A stretch of 9,934 bases of DNA from Deltaproteobacteria bacterium (GTDB lineage Bacteria > SAR324 > JACQKK01), in contig JAOUPZ010000093.1 of the NCBI GenBank assembly GCA_029879595.1, forward strand, positions 1-9,934, given 5' to 3'. The first letter of the stretch is position 1. Every line of letters starts with the position of its first letter. The notes under the pieces are model-generated. The model saw nothing but the letters and a program-made list of their open reading frames with translations, did not search any database and was not told the origin of the DNA. Shown one piece after another: positions 6,882 through 9,934 of this stretch. A program made the position numbers and the translations under genes.

Positions 6882-6904
6882 AATCATTCTGTCAGAGAAT
6901 GATT
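6882..6904. promoter_or_regulatory. Perfect inverted repeat upstream of the propeller lipoprotein gene
   Basis: AATCATTCT (6882-6890) and AGAATGATT (6896-6904) are perfect 9-base reverse complements around GTCAG. It lies about 60 bases before ATG 6966 and just downstream of the -10-like TATGAT. No T tract follows, so a repressor operator or a 5'-UTR hairpin is more likely than a terminator. Confidence 0.4.
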
Positions 6905-6953
6905 CAACCCAAAACTGATGTTTTTCAGTCTTCTTCAAAAAAAAACAACCTGT

Positions 6954-6960
6954 AAAGAGG
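6954..6960 (+). promoter_or_regulatory. Ribosome binding site that sets the start at 6966
   Basis: AAAGAGG ends 5 bases before ATG 6966. The upstream in-frame ATG at 6918 would add 16 residues (MFFSLLQKKTTCKEAA) including an extra cysteine ahead of the signal peptide and has no ribosome binding site, so 6966 is preferred. Confidence 0.7.
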
Positions 6961-6965
6961 CCGCA

Positions 6966-9509
6966 ATGGGAAAGCATATAATCAGTCGCAATAAAATCTT
7001 TATTTCAGTATATATATTAGCGGCGGTTTTTATGCTGGCTGGCTGTGGCGTGGACTCACCTGCTGATGGCACAAACAATGTGCCCGCTGATAGTCCCTCC
7101 TCGATAACCTCCATGATCGAACTTTTGCCGGGTGATCCCTCCTGTCCGTATGGTGGGCACAGGATATTTTATGGCATTGATGAAAACCAGAACGGCCTGT
7201 TGGATGAAGATGAACAGGACGGATACAACGATATTTGCAATGGGGCCGATGGCTTTAACATCATCCAGGACACCACCGTGGAGCCACCCGGCGATAATTG
7301 CGCAACAGGAGGAATCAAGGTTGATTCAGGGCTGGACCTGAACCGGAACGATATTCTGGAAGCAGAGGAAATTATCGATACCATTTATGTTTGTGATGGC
7401 ATAAGTGGGACAGATGGAACCGATGGAACTGATGGATATAACATACTCCAGAAAACTGCTGAGGAATTGCCAGGTGAAAACTGCCCCGCAGGAGGCATAA
7501 AGATAGAATCGGGCCTTGATCTTGATCGCAGCAATATCCTGGAAGCCGAAGAGGTAACTGCCACGGAGTACATTTGCAACGGCACAAACTCCATCAGGCC
7601 TGCGGTGATCGCAAACACTCCGATGCAGGGAGCAACGGGCGTTCCTGTCAATCAAAACATCAGCGTCGCCTTCACCCACGACATGAACGCAGGGACGGTT
7701 AACAGCACCACCTTCCAGTTATACAACGATACGCTGAGTCAGCCTGTAACCGGCGCGGTGACCTATTCCAACAAGCTGGCCGTGTTCACTCCGGCAGAGC
7801 TGCTGGCCGAAGGTTCACAATTTACAGCCCGTATTACCACCGGAGCGGCTGACACCAATGGATTTACGCTGGCCACCGAGTTCACCTGGACCTTCTCCAC
7901 GGGCAGCACACTGGATGGACCGCCGATTGTGACCGGCACCAATCCCACCGATGGAACGGGCAATGTGGGGATCGTGCCCCAGATAAAGGTGTCCTTCAGC
8001 CAGGACATGAACAGCGGCACCATAGATGCCGCCTCCTTCACCTTGGTGGACGACCTGGGCGAACCTGTGACCGGGTTGATATACTACGCCGACAAGGCGG
8101 CTACCTTCGTTCCCGCCACGCCCCTGAAGGAAAGCACCACCTACACCGCCAACGTGGCTGAAACTGTGGCCAACTTCCAGGGAATGACCATGGTGGCGCC
8201 ATATACCTTCAGCTTTACCACGGGCTCCCGCTTCTGGCGTGGGGCCGAACTGGCGGAAACCCAGACCGGCGTGGATGCCTTCGGGCCTGAGGTAGGTATT
8301 GACCAGGCCGGCAAGGTCCATATTATCTGGCGGCAGAACGCCGCATCGCCCTATGACGCTGCGGTGGCCAACCGTGACCCCGCCACGGGAACATGGAGCG
8401 ATTTGCTGATAGAGTGGGGAGCGGGAAATGTGAATAGTGTAAAAATGGCCGTGGCGCCCACTGGGGACGCCTATGCGGGCTGGGAGCAGGTTGATATTGA
8501 CTCCGCAGGTCTAAGCGATATAGGCGTCAAGCATTTCGACCCAGCCAGTGGATGGGAAGTCGATCCCACAATTACCAGCCAGAATGGAACTAATAGCGCG
8601 GTTAATCCAGACTTGGCGGTAAACAGCAGCGGCCAGTTGCTACTTGGCTTTAATGAATCTGGCAATATCTATGGCCGCTTGTTTACCCCTGGTGTGGGAT
8701 GGGGTGCCATTTCCGGCACAGCCGATGGCTCAACGGCAACGGATCAGTTTCCTGCCGTAACTCTTGACGACAGCAGCAACGGAGGAGTCATCTGGCTGCA
8801 GACGTCCCATCTTAATGTTTTTTGGCGTGACTATTCTGGCTCTGGTAATGACTGGGGCACCAAACCGCAATTCAACGGTGGGCAAGCACCCATAAAATAT
8901 GCTGATGCCGATAGCAATCCGGACGGCAATGTGATTGCGGCATACCAGGTCAACTCGGCTGGTGCGACGGGCAGTGCTGACCTGATTAAGGCCAACGTGA
9001 GGATCGGGGGCACCTGGAGCGGCGTGACCATTCTGGCGGATGTGACCGACTATGTAGGCCAGCCCCATGTGGCCATCGATGACCTGAGCAACGCCATTGC
9101 CGTCTGGGCGGCCCACGATGGCAACAGGATGAGGATCAACGCCATCCGCTACGACGCGGTAAACGGCTGGGACAAGGATGAGTTCGATGTGCTGCAGCCC
9201 ACCGTTATCGACGCAGGCATCGGCACAGCCACCCAGGTCCACATTGACATGGACAAGCATGGTAACGCCCTGGCCACCTGGATTGAGCTGGATGTATCAG
9301 GCATCCCCAGCGTCTTTGCCAGACGCTACCGGATGGGCACTGGCTGGGACGCCGCCGTGAGCCTGCTGGAATCGGGCAACGGCGAGGCCTCTGCGCCCAG
9401 GGTGGCCATGAATCCGGAGGGTGAGGCGGTGGTTGCCTGGAGCCAGATGGAACTGGATGAGTTCGAGGCGCAAATCAACACCAACATCTACGCCAATATG
9501 TTCAAGTAG
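6966..9509 (+). CDS. Modular exported lipoprotein: cysteine/EF-hand-like modules, two Big_5 Ig-like domains, beta-propeller
   Basis: The 847-residue product starts with a lipoprotein signal peptide ending in lipobox L-A-G-C (Cys27). Residues ~47-209 are three cysteine-paired modules of the DUF7151-like type also seen in the 1168-residue lipoprotein, with EF-hand-like loops DENQNGLLDEDE (72-83), DLNRNDILEAEE (124-135) and DLDRSNILEAEE (185-196) and a GTDGTDGTDG linker (about 147-157). Residues ~211-315 and ~319-420 are two Big_5 (SbsA Ig-like) domains, recognisable from P-x-x-GATGVPVNQNISVAF and the closing TFSTGS / SFTTGS. Residues ~422-847 contain eight repeats with the pattern P-x-V-A-x-D-x-x-G-N-x-x-x-x-W, a variable loop, then R-Y and G-W, which I read as an eight-bladed propeller of sialidase-like style; no catalytic sialidase residues (Arg triad, Asp boxes) are evident. 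Probably a surface binding or adhesion protein. A terminator lies ~120 bases downstream. Confidence 0.87.
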   Translation: MGKHIISRNKIFISVYILAAVFMLAGCGVDSPADGTNNVPADSPSSITSMIELLPGDPSCPYGGHRIFYGIDENQNGLLDEDEQDGYNDICNGADGFNIIQDTTVEPPGDNCATGGIKVDSGLDLNRNDILEAEEIIDTIYVCDGISGTDGTDGTDGYNILQKTAEELPGENCPAGGIKIESGLDLDRSNILEAEEVTATEYICNGTNSIRPAVIANTPMQGATGVPVNQNISVAFTHDMNAGTVNSTTFQLYNDTLSQPVTGAVTYSNKLAVFTPAELLAEGSQFTARITTGAADTNGFTLATEFTWTFSTGSTLDGPPIVTGTNPTDGTGNVGIVPQIKVSFSQDMNSGTIDAASFTLVDDLGEPVTGLIYYADKAATFVPATPLKESTTYTANVAETVANFQGMTMVAPYTFSFTTGSRFWRGAELAETQTGVDAFGPEVGIDQAGKVHIIWRQNAASPYDAAVANRDPATGTWSDLLIEWGAGNVNSVKMAVAPTGDAYAGWEQVDIDSAGLSDIGVKHFDPASGWEVDPTITSQNGTNSAVNPDLAVNSSGQLLLGFNESGNIYGRLFTPGVGWGAISGTADGSTATDQFPAVTLDDSSNGGVIWLQTSHLNVFWRDYSGSGNDWGTKPQFNGGQAPIKYADADSNPDGNVIAAYQVNSAGATGSADLIKANVRIGGTWSGVTILADVTDYVGQPHVAIDDLSNAIAVWAAHDGNRMRINAIRYDAVNGWDKDEFDVLQPTVIDAGIGTATQVHIDMDKHGNALATWIELDVSGIPSVFARRYRMGTGWDAAVSLLESGNGEASAPRVAMNPEGEAVVAWSQMELDEFEAQINTNIYANMFK

Positions 9510-9511
9510 AC

Positions 9512-9584
9512 TGGTGTGCCAGGCGGGAATCGAACTCATGCACACAGTGGAAACTGTGGGATTCACACGCCAGGCCGCTGGTAT
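9512..9584 (-). pseudogene. Decayed tRNA-like sequence
   Basis: On the minus strand the 73-base stretch ends in CTGGCACACCA, preceded by a T-loop core GTTCGATTCCCGC, and begins ATACCAG, which pairs with CTGGCAC at five of seven positions. An anticodon-like hairpin CACAG-TTTCCA-CTGTG is present, but its loop is 6 bases instead of 7; the D arm does not pair and the T stem has mismatches. Overall length and the placement of parts fit a tRNA, the details do not, so this is best read as an old tRNA or tmRNA-end copy that no longer functions. Amino acid identity cannot be given. Confidence 0.4.
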
Positions 9585-9628
9585 CATAAGACTTAACAAG
9601 GCTGGGCTTTTGTGCTGTGAAATCCGGT

Positions 9629-9655
9629 TGTGCATGAAAGTTATGCGCATTTTTT
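9629..9655 (+). terminator. Rho-independent terminator after the propeller lipoprotein gene
   Basis: TGTGCAT (9629-9635) pairs with ATGCGCA (9643-9649), seven pairs including one G-T, with loop GAAAGTT, followed by six T (9650-9655). It lies 120 bases past the stop codon and is the only good terminator before the ssrA region. Confidence 0.6.
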
Positions 9656-9709
9656 AAAGGGGAGGCAAGGGGGAGGGGGAAAACTTAGGCATCCCTTTTC
9701 CGTGCAGGC

Positions 9710-9805
9710 TGACCTGCCCCCTTTAGATCGTTCCGGTTTTTGAGTTATAGTTTGGGCTGGACCGATCAAGGAGGATCGGCATGGCAAAGAAGAGATATAT
9801 GGCCC
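9710..9805 (+). mobile_element. Truncated left end of an IS3-family insertion sequence
   Basis: The terminus-like sequence TGACCTGCCCCC (9710-9721) fits the TG-starting, C-rich inverted repeat of IS3-family elements. Sixty bases on, AAGGAGGA and ATG 9781 open a frame MAKKRYMAPA, whose start MAKKRY matches the usual N terminus of IS3-type OrfA proteins; the ~70-base distance from terminus to orfA is also usual. Similarity stops at about 9800 and no further transposase sequence or right end is present. The left terminus is inferred from memory of the family; the right border of the remnant is uncertain. Confidence 0.5.
9762..9779 (+). promoter_or_regulatory. Hairpin with the ribosome binding site in its loop
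   Basis: CCGATC (9762-9767) and GATCGG (9774-9779) are perfect reverse complements and the loop is AAGGAG, the binding site itself, one base before ATG 9781. Such a hairpin could limit translation of the transposase reading frame in readthrough transcripts, as is known for other insertion sequences; here it is a leftover. Confidence 0.45.
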
Positions 9806-9828
9806 CCGCGCGGAGGCGAAGTCTTTGA
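9781..9828 (+). pseudogene. N-terminal fragment of IS3-family transposase OrfA
   Basis: The frame MAKKRYMAPARRRSL ends at TGA 9826-9828 after 15 residues. The first six or seven residues match OrfA starts, the rest does not, so the gene was cut and the tail is read from unrelated flank near ssrA. The alternative is a genuine basic leader peptide with a strong ribosome binding site; nothing downstream on the plus strand within the window would need one. Confidence 0.45.
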
Positions 9829-9841
9829 TATAGCAGGAATC

Positions 9842-9934
9842 TGGTGGAGGCGGCGGGAATCGAACCCGCGTCCTATCAGGTGGTCAAGCAAGGTTTTCTA
9901 CAGGCATAGCGGCGTTGTCGTCGTCACGCCTGGG
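9842..9934 (-). ncRNA. ssrA: tmRNA, 3' part (runs off the right edge)
   Basis: tmRNA rescues ribosomes stalled on broken mRNAs and tags the unfinished protein for degradation. On the minus strand this end reads CTATGCCTGTAGA, typical of the last pseudoknot, then GGACGCGGGTTCGATTCCCG, the diagnostic T-arm sequence with a fully paired 5-bp stem GCGGG/CCCGC, then CCGCCTCCACCA, the acceptor strand with encoded CCA (9842-9844). The tag reading frame, other pseudoknots and 5' end lie beyond position 9934. A stem GCCCCC/GGAGGC (9802-9807/9812-9817), which pairs with one G-U when read on the minus strand, could be part of its termination signal but has no T tract. Confidence 0.92.

Larger units (their letters stand above)
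6630..6965. other. 336-base intergenic region between methyltransferase and propeller lipoprotein
   Basis: The left third is moderately GC-rich with only weak hairpins (for example TTCTGG facing CCAGAGAA, around 6651-6674) and no T tract, so no clear terminator for the methyltransferase gene. The right half is strongly AT-rich, as expected of a promoter region; TATGAT at 6864-6869 is a possible -10 box, but the nearest TTGAAA (6846-6851) is only 12 bases away, too close for a normal promoter. Confidence 0.4.

Noticed and set aside
6682..6882. Minus-strand 66-codon frame in the methyltransferase-propeller gap
   Set aside because: It starts at TTG inside the inverted repeat region with no ribosome binding site, has no recognisable family and coincides with AT-rich likely promoter DNA.
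7408..7438. True collagen-like domain (GTDGTDGTDG)
   Set aside because: Only three or four Gly-x-y triplets are present; it is a linker between modules, not a triple-helix-forming region.
9512..9584. Functional tRNA gene
   Set aside because: Six-base anticodon loop, unpaired D arm and mismatched acceptor and T stems; kept only as a relic.
9657..9680. G-quadruplex in the purine-rich stretch after the terminator
   Set aside because: G-runs are uneven (GGGG, GG, then two runs of five) and would give at most a weak or two-tier structure; position has no evident role.

Overview
The window comes from a moderately GC-rich Gram-negative bacterium, most likely a Desulfobacterota or Myxococcota relative. 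Evidence: three large or medium exported lipoproteins with C-G-rich sequence after the lipobox, cysteine-pair/EF-hand-like modules, PPC-like and Ig-like domains, and a standard one-piece tmRNA end. This placement rests on protein style only, because no marker gene is present.

Layout from left to right: (1) the end of a small or truncated membrane-anchored protein (1-326). (2) A 370-base gap with nested inverted repeats (409-476). (3) A 1168-residue lipoprotein (697-4203) made of ten cysteine-paired modules, three of them a near-identical 204-bp tandem repeat, followed by four PPC-like beta-sandwich repeats. (4) A gap with hairpins and a possible minus-strand gene relic. (5) A 229-residue lipoprotein (4579-5268) of a family otherwise seen in exported, often PEP-CTERM, proteins. 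(6) A 578-base gap with a palindromic GC-rich block, a good intrinsic terminator and a second minus-strand relic. (7) A class I SAM-dependent methyltransferase (5847-6629). (8) A 336-base gap with an operator-like inverted repeat. (9) An 847-residue lipoprotein (6966-9509): three cysteine/EF-hand-like modules, two Big_5 Ig-like domains and a predicted eight-bladed beta-propeller. (10) A terminator, a decayed tRNA-like sequence, the broken left end of an IS3-family element, and the 3' end of tmRNA (ssrA) on the minus strand, running off the right edge.

All complete genes are on the plus strand, but they are separated by 330-580 bases with their own ribosome binding sites and hairpins. They therefore look like single transcription units, not an operon. 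The three lipoproteins probably sit on the cell envelope or surface; modular repeats, paired cysteines and calcium-loop-like motifs suggest adhesive or structural roles, but no substrate or partner can be read from the sequence. The methyltransferase has no visible functional link to them. The right-hand gap next to ssrA looks like a scar of past mobile-element activity.
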